NCBI RefSeq assembly: GCF_039541575.1
Contig: NZ_BAABGM010000007.1
Coordinates: 1-64,000 of the forward strand
Source: Fodinibacter luteus
GTDB taxonomy: Bacteria; Actinomycetota; Actinomycetes; Actinomycetales; Dermatophilaceae
DNA length: 64,000 nt
Direction: 5' to 3'
Below, piece after piece: positions 50,968 through 59,387 of this stretch (positions are counted from its first letter, which is position 1; every line of letters starts with the position of its first letter). The notes beneath the pieces are model-generated. The model was given only the letters and a program-made list of their open reading frames with translations. It was not told where the DNA came from and did not search any database. Made by a program: the position numbers and the translations under genes.

Positions 50968-53361
50968 ATGTCGACCTCCTCGAGCGAGATCGGCTCCCGG
51001 CGGCTCGACCTGGCCGGCACCCGCGACTTCGCCGTCGCGGGTGCCGGCCCGGCACGACGGGACGCCCTCGCCGCCTTCAACCGGGCGTGGCTCGCAGAGG
51101 TCTGGGACACCGCGACCGGGGGGACGCGCATCGAGGGGGTCGCCCTCGCGGCCGTCGGCAGCATCGGGCGCGGGGACGCCGGGCCGCTCAGCGACTACGA
51201 CCTCGTCCTCCTCCACTCCGAGCGCTCGCTCCCGGCGAGGGAGCTCACGGCGCTCGCCGACCGCATCTGGTACCCCATCTGGGATGCCGGGGTGCGCCTC
51301 GACCACAGCGTGCGCACCGTGACGCAGTGCCGCCAGGTGGCCGCCGCCGACCTCACCGCGGCGGTGGGGCTGCTCGACCTCGCCCCGCTCGCCGGTGACG
51401 AGCAGCTCGTCGCCGCGGCCCGCTCCACGGTCGCCCACGACTGGCGGGGCAACGCGCGCAAGCGCCTCCCGCAGCTCGTCGAGGCGGTGGCCGCCCGCCA
51501 CCAGCGCCAGGGCGACCTCGCCCAGTCGATCGAGCCCGAGCTCAAGGAGGCCCACGGCGGCCTGCGGGACATGACGGTGCTCCGGGCCCTCGCGGAGGCG
51601 TGGCTCGCCGACCGGCCCCACGGCGGGGTGGATGCCGCGCACACCCTCCTCCTCGACGTCCGGGACGCCGTCCACGTCGTCACCGGTCGAGGGCGCGACC
51701 GGCTCGGCCGGGAGGACCACGACGCCGTCGCGGCGCTGCTCGGCCACCACGACGCCGACGACCTGCTCACCGCGGTCTCCCACGCCGGCCGGGTCGTCGC
51801 CTACGCCCTCGGCGGCACGCTGCGCCGCGCCGGGCAGTCCCAGCGGGCCCGCACCCTGCGGATCGGGCCGCGCCGGCCCCAGATGACCCCACTCGGGCAC
51901 GGGCTGTTCGCCAGCGACGGCGAGGTCGTCCTCGGGTCCGCCCGCCTCGCGGCGTCGGACGCGGGGATGCCGTTGCGCGCCGGCGTCGTCGCGGCGCGGG
52001 CCGGGCTGCCCATCGCCCCGGCGACGCTGGACAACCTCGCCGCCCACGCCCCCGCGCCGAGCGACCCGTGGCCGGTGGGGCTGCGCGACCTCCTCGGCGA
52101 CCTCCTCTCGGCCGGGCCCGGCCTGGTCACGGTGTGGGAAGGGCTGGACCAGGTCGGGATCATCGACGCGTGGGCGCCGGAGTGGGCCGCGGTGCGCTCG
52201 CGCCCCCAGCGCAGCGCCGTGCACCGGCACACCGTGGACCGTCACCTCGTCGAGGCGGTCGTGCGGGCCGCCGGCCTCGTGCGCCGCGTGTCGAGGCCGG
52301 ACCTGCTGCTCGTCGCGGCCCTGCTGCACGACATCGGGAAGGTCCGCGGCGCGCACGACCACTCGGTGGCCGGGGCCGAGCTGACCCGCCGCATCGCGAC
52401 CCGCTGGGGGTTCGGCGTCCACGACGTCGAGGTGCTCGTCACCCTCGTGCGCGAGCACCTCACCCTCATCGAGCTCGCGACCCGCCGCGACCACCAGGAC
52501 CCGGCGACGGTCGACGCCGCCGTCGCCGCTGCCGGTGGCGACCGGGAGGTCTTCGAGATGCTCCTCGCCCTCACCGAGGCCGACGCGTCCGCGGCCGGTC
52601 CCGCGGCGTGGACCGACTGGCGGGCCACGCTCCTCGACCAGCTCGCCGTGGCCGTGCGCGACCGTCTCGACGGGCCCCCCCGGGTGGGCGTCCCGATCGG
52701 CGGGCAGGAGGCCCCCGGAGACGGTGCGGGCCTGCTCGACGCCACGGTCCTCGCCTCGGTGCGTGCCGGGGAGCCGAACGTTCGGGTCATCGCCACCGGT
52801 GGGTCGCACCGGCTCGACATCACCGACCTCGACCGCGTCGGGTTGTTCGCCGACACCGCGGGCCTGCTCGCGGCGGAGAGCCACACCGTGCGCACCGCGA
52901 TTTTGCGCACGGTCGACGGCGTCGCGGTCAACGAGTGGCACGTCGAGTCGCCGAGCGGTGCCGTCCCCGACCCCGAACGGCTCGAGCGCGGCCTCGCTCG
53001 CCTCGCCCGGGGCGACCGGGGCCCCCTGACGACCCTCGACCGGCGCCGGGCCCACCTGCCGCGCCCGTCGGGGCGGTCCGCCCTCGGCAGCCCCGGTCAG
53101 GCCCGCGCCCTCGTCGTGCCCGGGGCGAGCAGCGACGCCACGGTGCTCGAGGTCCGCGCCCAGGACCGGCCCGGGCTCCTCCACGAGCTCGGCGCCGCCC
53201 TCGCCGACGCCGGGATCTCGGTGCGCTCGGCGCACATCGCGACGTACGCCGGGCAGACGCTCGACACCTTCTACCTCACCGGGGCGGACGGCCTGTCCCT
53301 CGCGCCGGCCCGGGTCGCACAGGCGGTGAGCATCATCATCGACACGTGCGACGGCATCTGA
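50968..53361 (+). CDS. glnD: PII uridylyl/adenylyl-transferase GlnD
   Basis: The 797-residue protein modifies and demodifies GlnK. The nucleotidyltransferase site is AVGSIGRGDAGPLSDYDLVLL near residues 62-82 (quoted in part; Gly-Ser and Asp-x-Asp). SIEPELKEAHGGLRDM near 190 is a GlnD signature. An HD domain with LLHDIGKVRG is near 452, followed by two ACT domains for glutamine sensing near 610-690 and 715-795. In Corynebacterium the equivalent enzyme adenylylates its PII; the chemistry here cannot be read from sequence. Confidence 0.94.
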   Translation: MSTSSSEIGSRRLDLAGTRDFAVAGAGPARRDALAAFNRAWLAEVWDTATGGTRIEGVALAAVGSIGRGDAGPLSDYDLVLLHSERSLPARELTALADRIWYPIWDAGVRLDHSVRTVTQCRQVAAADLTAAVGLLDLAPLAGDEQLVAAARSTVAHDWRGNARKRLPQLVEAVAARHQRQGDLAQSIEPELKEAHGGLRDMTVLRALAEAWLADRPHGGVDAAHTLLLDVRDAVHVVTGRGRDRLGREDHDAVAALLGHHDADDLLTAVSHAGRVVAYALGGTLRRAGQSQRARTLRIGPRRPQMTPLGHGLFASDGEVVLGSARLAASDAGMPLRAGVVAARAGLPIAPATLDNLAAHAPAPSDPWPVGLRDLLGDLLSAGPGLVTVWEGLDQVGIIDAWAPEWAAVRSRPQRSAVHRHTVDRHLVEAVVRAAGLVRRVSRPDLLLVAALLHDIGKVRGAHDHSVAGAELTRRIATRWGFGVHDVEVLVTLVREHLTLIELATRRDHQDPATVDAAVAAAGGDREVFEMLLALTEADASAAGPAAWTDWRATLLDQLAVAVRDRLDGPPRVGVPIGGQEAPGDGAGLLDATVLASVRAGEPNVRVIATGGSHRLDITDLDRVGLFADTAGLLAAESHTVRTAILRTVDGVAVNEWHVESPSGAVPDPERLERGLARLARGDRGPLTTLDRRRAHLPRPSGRSALGSPGQARALVVPGASSDATVLEVRAQDRPGLLHELGAALADAGISVRSAHIATYAGQTLDTFYLTGADGLSLAPARVAQAVSIIIDTCDGI

Positions 53362-53373
53362 CCCCGCGCCGCC

Positions 53374-53489
53374 ACGCAGCGTCCGGCACCTCGGGGGCTG
53401 GGGGCCCCAACCTGCCGGACGCACCGCAGACCCGCGACGCAGCGTCCGGCACCTCGGGGGCTGGGGGCCCCAACCTGGCGGACGCACCG
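53374..53489 (+). repeat. Tandem duplicated 53-bp hairpin element
   Basis: Two copies, 53374-53426 and 53437-53489, differ at one base. Each contains an inverted repeat (GCGTCCGGCA and TGCCGGACGC in copy 1) around a GGGGGCTGGGGGCCCC core. The element lies between glnD and ffh, 13 bases after the glnD stop, so it probably acts as a double terminator. The ffh promoter follows directly. Confidence 0.75.
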
Positions 53490-53520
53490 AGCACGGGTCG
53501 CGCACCGTTAGCCTTGTCCG

Positions 53521-55134
53521 GTGTTCACGAGCCTGTCCGACCGCCTGACCGAGACCTTCAAGAACCTGCGCAGCAAGGGGCGGCTGTCCGAGTCCGACGT
53601 CAACAAGACGATCCGCGACATCCGTCTCGCCCTCCTCGACGCCGACGTCGCGCTCCCGGTCGTCAAGGAGTTCACCCACGCCGTGCGCGAGCGGGCGCTC
53701 GGGGCCGAGGTCAGCGAGGCGCTCAACCCGGCCCAGCAGGTCGTCAAGATCGTCAACGACGAGCTCGTCGGCATCCTCGGTGGCGAGACCCGGACCCTGC
53801 GGTTCGCGAAGCAGCCGCCGACCGTCATCATGCTCGCCGGCCTCCAGGGGTCGGGCAAGACGACCCTCGCCGGCAAGCTCGCGCACTGGCTCAAGGACCA
53901 GGGCCACACCCCGGTGCTCGTCGCCGCCGACCTCCAGCGCCCGAACGCCGTCACCCAGCTCGAGGTCGTCGGCGAGCGCGCCGGGGTGCCGGTCTTCGCC
54001 CCCGAGCGGGGCAACGTCTTCGGCCACGACGTCGTCACGGCCACGGGGGAGGGCACCCGCAGCCACGGGGACCCGGTGGCCGTGTCCCGGGCCGGCCTCG
54101 AGCACGCCCGGCGCGCCCAGCACGACGTCGTCATCGTCGACACCGCGGGCCGGCTCGCGATCGACGCCGACCTCATGCATCAGGCGGCGGACATCCGCGC
54201 GGCGATCCAGCCCGACGAGGTCCTCTTCGTCATCGACGCGATGATCGGCCAGGCCGCCGTCGAGACCGCCCACGCGTTCCAGGAGGGTGTCGACGTCACC
54301 GGCGTCGTGCTCACCAAGCTCGACGGTGACGCCCGTGGCGGCGCCGCCCTGTCGGTCGCGTCGGTCACCGGGCGCCCGATCATGTTCGCGAGCACCGGCG
54401 AGGGCGTGAAGGACTTCGAGGTCTTCCACCCCGACCGGATGGCCTCGCGCATCCTCGACATGGGCGACGTGCTCACCCTCATCGAGCAGGCCGAGAAGGC
54501 CTTCGACCGCAGCCAGGCCGCCGAGATGGAGCGCAAGTTCCTCGCGGCCGAGGACTTCACCTTCGACGACTTCCTCCAGCAGATGGCCGCCATCAAGAAG
54601 ATGGGGTCGCTGAAGTCGATCCTCGGCATGATGCCGGGCATGGGCCAGATGAAGGCGCAGATCGACGCCTTCGACGAGCGCGAGTTCGACCGCGTCGAGG
54701 CCATGGTCCGCTCGATGACCCCGTTCGAGCGCAACCACCCCAAGCAGATCAACGGCTCGCGCCGCGCCCGCATCGCCAAGGGCTCGGGCACGAGCACGTC
54801 CGAGGTCAACCAGCTCCTCGAGCGTTTCGGGGAGGCGCAGAAGATGATGAAGCAGCTCGCCCGAGGCGGCGGCCTGCCGGGGATGCCGGGGATGCCGGGT
54901 GGCGGCTCGGGCCCCGGGAAGCGCGGCCGCCAGCAGGCACCCCAGCGCCGGAAGTCGAAGTCGGGGAACCCGGCCAAGCGCGCAGCGGAGCAGCGAGCCG
55001 CAGCCCAGCGCCCGGCATCCTCCGCCGGCGCCTTCGGCACCGGCCCGGGCGCGGGGGCGCCGGGTGGGCTCGACCCGGCCGCGATCGACCCCGCCCAGCT
55101 GCCCAAGGGCTTCGAGAAGTTCCTCGGGCAGTGA
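53521..55134 (+). CDS. ffh: Signal recognition particle protein Ffh
   Basis: The 537-residue SRP54 GTPase binds signal sequences and 4.5S RNA. The N domain covers residues 1-95. G motifs are GLQGSGKTTLAGKL near 107-120, IVDTAGRL near 201 and TKLDGDARGG near 261. The Met-rich M domain spans about 325-435 (SILGMMPGMGQMK). A segment near 165-183 of the G domain is longer than in Streptomyces. The tail of about 95 residues is Gly/Pro/Lys-rich. TAGCCT at 53509-53514 ends six bases before the GTG, a leaderless start. Confidence 0.96.
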   Translation: MFTSLSDRLTETFKNLRSKGRLSESDVNKTIRDIRLALLDADVALPVVKEFTHAVRERALGAEVSEALNPAQQVVKIVNDELVGILGGETRTLRFAKQPPTVIMLAGLQGSGKTTLAGKLAHWLKDQGHTPVLVAADLQRPNAVTQLEVVGERAGVPVFAPERGNVFGHDVVTATGEGTRSHGDPVAVSRAGLEHARRAQHDVVIVDTAGRLAIDADLMHQAADIRAAIQPDEVLFVIDAMIGQAAVETAHAFQEGVDVTGVVLTKLDGDARGGAALSVASVTGRPIMFASTGEGVKDFEVFHPDRMASRILDMGDVLTLIEQAEKAFDRSQAAEMERKFLAAEDFTFDDFLQQMAAIKKMGSLKSILGMMPGMGQMKAQIDAFDEREFDRVEAMVRSMTPFERNHPKQINGSRRARIAKGSGTSTSEVNQLLERFGEAQKMMKQLARGGGLPGMPGMPGGGSGPGKRGRQQAPQRRKSKSGNPAKRAAEQRAAAQRPASSAGAFGTGPGAGAPGGLDPAAIDPAQLPKGFEKFLGQ

Positions 55135-55964
55135 GGCGCGCGGGCACCGGCACGCTGTGGACGACCGAGGTCGGCAGCGCCGGCCCCCGCGTCGCGTTCC
55201 TCCACGGCCTGTTCGGCCAGGGCCGCAACTGGACGCAGATCGCCAAGGCCCTCGCCGGCCCGGACGGCACGCACGCCCGCTGCCTCCTCGTCGACCTGCC
55301 CGACCACGGCCGCTCGCCGTGGACCGCCGAGTTCTCCTACGAGGGGTATGCCGGATCCGTCGCTGCCACGCTCGAGGCCGCGGCCCCCGGTGACCCATGG
55401 CTGCTCGTCGGCCACTCGCTCGGCGGCAAGGTCGCCATGGTGACGACCCTGACCCGGCCCGACCTCGTGCGCAGCCTCGTCGTCGTCGACATCGCCCCGA
55501 AGGACTACGGCGACCTCGACCGCTTCGTCCACTACATCGAGGCGATGCGCGCGCTGCCGCTCGACGAGCTGACCGGCCGCGCCGACGCCGAGGAGCGCTT
55601 CGCCCGCGTCGAGCCCGACCCCGGCGTGCGCGGCTTCCTCCTGCAGAACCTGCGCCGCCACGGCACGACGTGGTCGTGGCGGGCCAACCTCGAGCTGCTC
55701 GCGCGGGATGCCGCGCGCGGCCGGGAGTCACGGATCGCCGACTTCCCGCTGACCGGCGCCCCGCCGTACGAGGGCCCGGTCGTGTGGCTCGTCGGCGGCG
55801 ACTCGGGGTACGTGCGCGACGAGGACACCGCCCAGATGCGCGAGCTGTTCCCCCGCGCCCGCCCGGTCGTCGTCAACGGCGTCGGCCACTGGGTGCACTC
55901 CGAGGCCCCCGAGGTCGTCAGCGAGACCCTGCGCCGGGTGCTGCGCTCGCTGCCGCCGGCCTGA
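55131..55964 (+). CDS. Alpha/beta hydrolase
   Basis: The 277-residue protein is a typical alpha/beta-hydrolase. FLHGLFGQGRNW near residues 23-34 gives the oxyanion loop, LLVGHSLGGK near 88-97 holds the nucleophile Ser, and VGHWVHSEAP near 248-257 holds the catalytic His. The acid probably lies in the GGDSGYVRD segment near 220. YbfF/BphD-like esterases resemble it, but the substrate is unknown. The GTG overlaps the ffh stop by four bases, so it is translated from the ffh message. Confidence 0.88.
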   Translation: MRRAGTGTLWTTEVGSAGPRVAFLHGLFGQGRNWTQIAKALAGPDGTHARCLLVDLPDHGRSPWTAEFSYEGYAGSVAATLEAAAPGDPWLLVGHSLGGKVAMVTTLTRPDLVRSLVVVDIAPKDYGDLDRFVHYIEAMRALPLDELTGRADAEERFARVEPDPGVRGFLLQNLRRHGTTWSWRANLELLARDAARGRESRIADFPLTGAPPYEGPVVWLVGGDSGYVRDEDTAQMRELFPRARPVVVNGVGHWVHSEAPEVVSETLRRVLRSLPPA

Positions 55965-55985
55965 GCCGCCGATAGGGTCGGGTCC

Positions 55986-57080
55986 ATGGCTCAGGTGCTC
56001 CACCTCACCGGTCCCCTGCTCCTCGGACCCGACGACGTCCGTCCCGAGGCATGGGTCGTCGGCGGCCGGGTGACGTACGAGGCGCCCCGCGGCGACCACG
56101 ACGTGACCACGGTGCCCGGCTGGGTGCTGCCCGGCCTCGTCGACGCCCACAGCCACATCGGTCTCGACGTCGGCGGGGCGACCGACGCGACGACGGCCGA
56201 GGCCCAGGCGCTCGCCGACCGCGCCGCCGGTGCCCTCCTCCTGCGCGACGCGGGCTCGCCGGCGGACACCCGCTGGGTCCAGGAGCGCGACGACCTGCCG
56301 CGGCTCGTGCGGTGCGGGCGCCACATCGCCCGCACCCGCCGGTACATCCGCAACTACGCCTGGGAGGTCGAGCCCGAGAAGCTCGTCGAGCAGGTGCGCC
56401 TCGAGGCCTGGTCCGGTGACGGCTGGGTCAAGCTCGTCGGCGACTGGATCGACCGCGACACCGGTGACCTCAGCCCGTGCTGGCCCGCCGACGTCCTCGT
56501 GGACGCCGTCGCGGCCGCCCACGAGGAGGGCGCCCGGGTCACCGCGCACTGCTTCGGCGAGCAGTCGCTGCGCGACCTCGCGGCGGCGGGCACCGACTGC
56601 GTCGAGCACGCGACCGGGCTCGAGCCCGACACGGTGGCGTCCTTCGCCGAGCGCGGCATCGCCATCGTCCCGACCCTCGTGAACATCGACACCTTCCCCG
56701 AGATCGCGGCCCCGGCCCGCGAGAAGTTCCCCCGCTACCACCGGCACATGCTCGACCTCCACGCCCGGCGCTACGAGACGGTCGCCGCGGCGCGCGACGC
56801 CGGCATCCCCGTCTACGTCGGCACGGATGCCGGGGGCTCGCTCCCGCACGGCCTCGTCGCCACCGAGGCCGCGCACCTCGCGCACGCGGGGTTCACGACG
56901 ACCGAGGTGCTCGACGCGGCGTGCTGGCGGGCCCGCACGTGGCTCGGCTGGCGGGGGCCCGAGGAGGGGGCCGAGGCCGACCTCGTCCTCTACCCCGAGG
57001 ACCCCCGCGAGGACCTCGCGGTGCTGGCCGCGCCCTCGCTCGTCGTGCTCCGCGGCATCCCGTACTCGCCCGGCAGCTGA
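55986..57080 (+). CDS. Amidohydrolase-family protein
   Basis: The 364-residue protein has an amidohydrolase TIM barrel. LPGLVDAHSHIGLD near residues 48-61 carries the two metal His residues. VTAHCFGEQSLRDLA near 187 supplies a third His, VEHATG near 211 a fourth, and GTDAGGSLPHG near 280 the Asp. The family includes imidazolonepropionase-like and prolidase-type enzymes; no substrate is assigned. TAGGGT at 55973-55978 ends seven bases before the ATG, suggesting its own leaderless transcript. It converges on tauE. Confidence 0.85.
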   Translation: MAQVLHLTGPLLLGPDDVRPEAWVVGGRVTYEAPRGDHDVTTVPGWVLPGLVDAHSHIGLDVGGATDATTAEAQALADRAAGALLLRDAGSPADTRWVQERDDLPRLVRCGRHIARTRRYIRNYAWEVEPEKLVEQVRLEAWSGDGWVKLVGDWIDRDTGDLSPCWPADVLVDAVAAAHEEGARVTAHCFGEQSLRDLAAAGTDCVEHATGLEPDTVASFAERGIAIVPTLVNIDTFPEIAAPAREKFPRYHRHMLDLHARRYETVAAARDAGIPVYVGTDAGGSLPHGLVATEAAHLAHAGFTTTEVLDAACWRARTWLGWRGPEEGAEADLVLYPEDPREDLAVLAAPSLVVLRGIPYSPGS

Positions 57081-57106
57081 CCCGGCCCTCGCCGAGGGCG
57101 GGAAAC

Positions 57107-57143
57107 GGTCGCTGGGACAGCCACCTCCGTACTCACGGCGGGG
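57107..57143. repeat. Degenerate copy of the dispersed intergenic repeat
   Basis: GGTCGCTGGGACAGCCACCT at 57107-57126 matches 18 of 20 bases of the core at 27759-27778. The left hairpin arm is missing here. A short pair TGACCC (57078-57083) and GGGTCA (57145-57150) covers both stop codons of the convergent genes. Confidence 0.5.
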
Positions 57144-57147
57144 TGGG

Positions 57148-58140
57148 TCAGGCCGGCTCGGCGGCGCCGGTGCGCGCGTCGTCGACCGGCTGCGCGGCCC
57201 GCGGCTCGGCCCCGTGCTCGGCCCGCCGCGCCGCCCCCTGCTCGGCCTCGATGACGGCCAGCTCGCGCTCGAGGGCGAGCTCGCCGCGGTGGGCCCGCAC
57301 CGACCACGCCACGGCCGCGACCCAGACGATCGCGAGCACGGCGTACACGACGTGGCGCGTCGCGTCGGGGGCGTCGACCCAGTCGCTGCGCAGCAGGGTG
57401 CGGGAGTTCGTGAGCACGATGACCCCCCCGACCGCCGAGCCGAGCACGCGAGGCGGGAGGTGCCGGACGAGCCAGGCGGCGATCGGTGCGGCGACGAGGC
57501 CCCCGGCGAGGAGGGCGAGCACCCACGCGACGTCGAGGCCGGCGGTCCCGAGCGCGAGGAGGAAGCCGACGCTCGCAGCGACCGACACCAGGAACTCGCT
57601 CGTGTCGATCGAGCCGATGACCCTGCGTGGCTCCAGGCGGCCGCTCGCGAGGATGGCGGGGGTGCCGACGGGGCCCCAGCCGCCGCCACCGGTGGCGTCG
57701 ACGAAGCCGGCGACCAGGCCGAGGGGTGCGAGGAAGCGGCGGCGCAACGGCTGGCCGAGCCGGTCGCGGCGCAGCCCCCTCACCGTGAAGCGGGCCAGGA
57801 CGTAGACGCCGAGGGCGAGCAGGACGAGCGACATCACCGGCGCCGCCACCGCCGTGTCGAGGCTGGAGAGGAACGTCGCCCCGGCGAAGGCACCGACCGC
57901 GCCCGGGATGCCGATCCTGGTCACGACCTGCCAGTCGACGTTGCCGAACCTCCAGTGCGAGGCGCCCGACGCCAGCGTCGTCCCGATCTCCGCGAGGTGG
58001 ACCGTCGCCGAGGCGGCGGCCGGGTTCGTGCCGATCGCGAGGAGCAGCGTCGTCGAGGTGACGCCGTAGGCCATCCCGAGCGAGCCGTCGACAAGCTGGG
58101 CACCGAGCCCGACGAGGCCGAGCAGGACGAGCTGGCGCAT
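57148..58140 (-). CDS. TauE/SafE-family membrane exporter
   Basis: The 330-residue membrane protein has about eight hydrophobic segments in two similar halves. GAQLVDGSLGMAYGVTS near residues 13-29 and GFVDATGGGGWGPVGTP near 143-159 are the repeated TauE-type motifs. The family moves sulfite, sulfoacetate or similar anions across the membrane. The 55-residue C-terminal tail is charged and Ala-rich. A CAGGAG ribosome site lies before the ATG. Upstream is an AT-rich region with a palindrome. Confidence 0.87.
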   Translation of the reverse strand: MRQLVLLGLVGLGAQLVDGSLGMAYGVTSTTLLLAIGTNPAAASATVHLAEIGTTLASGASHWRFGNVDWQVVTRIGIPGAVGAFAGATFLSSLDTAVAAPVMSLVLLALGVYVLARFTVRGLRRDRLGQPLRRRFLAPLGLVAGFVDATGGGGWGPVGTPAILASGRLEPRRVIGSIDTSEFLVSVAASVGFLLALGTAGLDVAWVLALLAGGLVAAPIAAWLVRHLPPRVLGSAVGGVIVLTNSRTLLRSDWVDAPDATRHVVYAVLAIVWVAAVAWSVRAHRGELALERELAVIEAEQGAARRAEHGAEPRAAQPVDDARTGAAEPA

Positions 58141-58192
58141 GACGGCTCCTGGTGCGGTTCTCCGTGGGCGGGCACGCAGGAGTCTTCGGGAA

Positions 58193-58211
58193 GTTGACGT
58201 TATGGGTCAAC
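58193..58211. promoter_or_regulatory. Candidate operator between tauE and rpsP
   Basis: GTTGAC and GTCAAC form a palindrome around seven bases. It lies 53-71 bases before the tauE start, in the most AT-rich stretch seen in the window (about 58192-58240). A repressor of the exporter could bind here. No regulator is adjacent. Confidence 0.4.
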
Positions 58212-58445
58212 AAACAGATGGTTATGTCTCGTATGATGGATGCCGGGGAGCCGCGTTCATGGGTCCGGATCGTCGCGTGGTCGGGGCACCCCCGGCGGTC
58301 TGGCAGAATGGACGGCTGTACCCGTCCGGTCGGCGCACTTGCGTGCCCGCCGGACCGGACGCCTACACCGAGCACCGGCACCCCGCGCGATTCCGTGCGC
58401 GGTCTCGCCGCGCTCACCACGAGAACACAGGGAGTGACCACCACC
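58212..58445. other. Non-coding region upstream of rpsP
   Basis: No gene is seen. TATGAT at 58232-58237 and CAGAAT at 58304-58309 are possible -10 boxes for the rpsP transcript. GGGAG at 58430-58434 is the likely ribosome site. Confidence 0.35.
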
Positions 58446-58970
58446 GTGGCCGTCAAGATCCGCCTCAAGCGCATGGGCAAGATCCGTGCACCGTTCTACC
58501 GCGTCGTCGTCATGGACTCGCGCACCAAGCGCGATGGCCGGGCCATCGAGGAGATCGGCAAGTACCACCCGACCGAGGAGCCCTCGCTCATCCAGATCGA
58601 CAGCGAGCGCGCGCAGTACTGGCTCGGCAACGGTGCCCAGCCGACCGAGGCCGTCGCCGCCCTGCTGAAGATCACCGGCGACTGGCAGAAGTACAAGGGC
58701 GAGCCCGGCACCGAGGGCACCCTCAAGGTCAAGGCCCCCAAGCCCTCGAAGAGGGAGCTCTACGAGGCCGCCCTCGCCGCCGCCGGCAAGAGCACCGACG
58801 ACACCTCTGGCGCGACCACCGCGAAGCGGCGCGCCCCCAAGAAGGCCGATGAGGCTGCCGCCGTCGAGGCACCTGCCGCCGAGGCTCCTGCTGCCGAGGC
58901 CCCTGCCGCCGACGCGCCGGTCGCCGCGGAGGCTCCGGCCGCCGAGGCCGCCGACGGCGAGAAGGCCTGA
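58446..58970 (+). CDS. rpsP: 30S ribosomal protein S16
   Basis: The 174-residue protein starts AVKIRLKRMGKIRAPFYRVV, the S16 signature, and the core ends near residue 85. A longer tail than in most bacteria follows, with Lys-rich then Ala/Pro/Glu repeats such as EAPAAEAPAAEA. Extended S16 tails occur in Actinobacteria. The GTG at 58446 is chosen over GTG 58434 because the core begins directly and a GGGAG site lies 11 bases upstream. It is followed two bases later by khpA. Confidence 0.96.
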   Translation: MAVKIRLKRMGKIRAPFYRVVVMDSRTKRDGRAIEEIGKYHPTEEPSLIQIDSERAQYWLGNGAQPTEAVAALLKITGDWQKYKGEPGTEGTLKVKAPKPSKRELYEAALAAAGKSTDDTSGATTAKRRAPKKADEAAAVEAPAAEAPAAEAPAADAPVAAEAPAAEAADGEKA

Positions 58971-58972
58971 CC

Positions 58973-59215
58973 GTGCTCGAGGAGGCTCTCGAGCACCTCG
59001 TGACGGGCATCGTCGACCACAAGGACGACGTCCAGGTACGCCACAAGGAGCTGCGCCGCGGTGAGGTCCTCGAGGTGCGCGTGCACCCCGACGACCTCGG
59101 CCGCGTCATCGGCCGCTCCGGGCGCACCGCCAGCGCGCTGCGCACCGTCATGGGTGCGCTCGCCGGCGGGCGCCAGGTGCGCATCGACATCGTAGACACC
59201 GACCGGGTCGGCTGA
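58973..59215 (+). CDS. khpA: KH-domain RNA-binding protein KhpA
   Basis: The 80-residue protein is a single KH domain; DLGRVIGRSGRTASALRTV near residues 41-59 contains the GxxG loop that contacts RNA. KhpA pairs with KhpB in other bacteria to bind many RNAs. It sits in the usual place after rpsP. A strong terminator follows, which separates it from the insert and from rimM. Confidence 0.93.
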   Translation: MLEEALEHLVTGIVDHKDDVQVRHKELRRGEVLEVRVHPDDLGRVIGRSGRTASALRTVMGALAGGRQVRIDIVDTDRVG

Positions 59216-59234
59216 CCCGAGTCCGACCGCGAGT

Positions 59235-59267
59235 ACGGCGGGCCGCCCCACGCGGGCGGCCCGCCGT
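59235..59267 (+). terminator. Strong terminator after khpA
   Basis: ACGGCGGGCCGCCC at 59235-59248 pairs exactly with 59254-59267 around five bases. It ends the rpsP-khpA transcript before the inserted genes. Confidence 0.8.
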
Positions 59268-59296
59268 CGTCGTCTCCCGCACCGCCACGCCGCCGT

Positions 59297-59339
59297 TGGA
59301 GCGCGCGTTGAGCGCGCGTTGAGCGCCCTTCGTCATCCT
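59297..59339 (+). promoter_or_regulatory. SARP-type direct repeats and -10 box
   Basis: Three heptamers lie exactly 11 bases apart: TGGAGCG (59297), TTGAGCG (59308) and TTGAGCG (59319), each pair separated by CGCG. Known SARP activators bind heptamers like TCGAGCG at 11-base spacing, with the last repeat 8 bases before the -10 box. Here exactly eight bases separate the last heptamer from CATCCT at 59334-59339. The downstream operon encodes a BTAD-type (SARP-like) regulator, so autoregulation is the natural inference. Confidence 0.6.
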
Positions 59340-59387
59340 GCTCGCACCAGGCCGGCCCACCGGGGGCCGCACGACCAGGAGGCCGAC

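Noticed and set aside
53374..53489. CRISPR or insertion-sequence ends
   Set aside because: Only two copies exist, each a hairpin, with a 10-base gap and no transposase.
50521..55731. A 1,736-codon open frame opposite glnK, glnD and ffh
   Set aside because: It is antisense to three intact genes and reads as an Arg/Gly/Asp-rich shadow.
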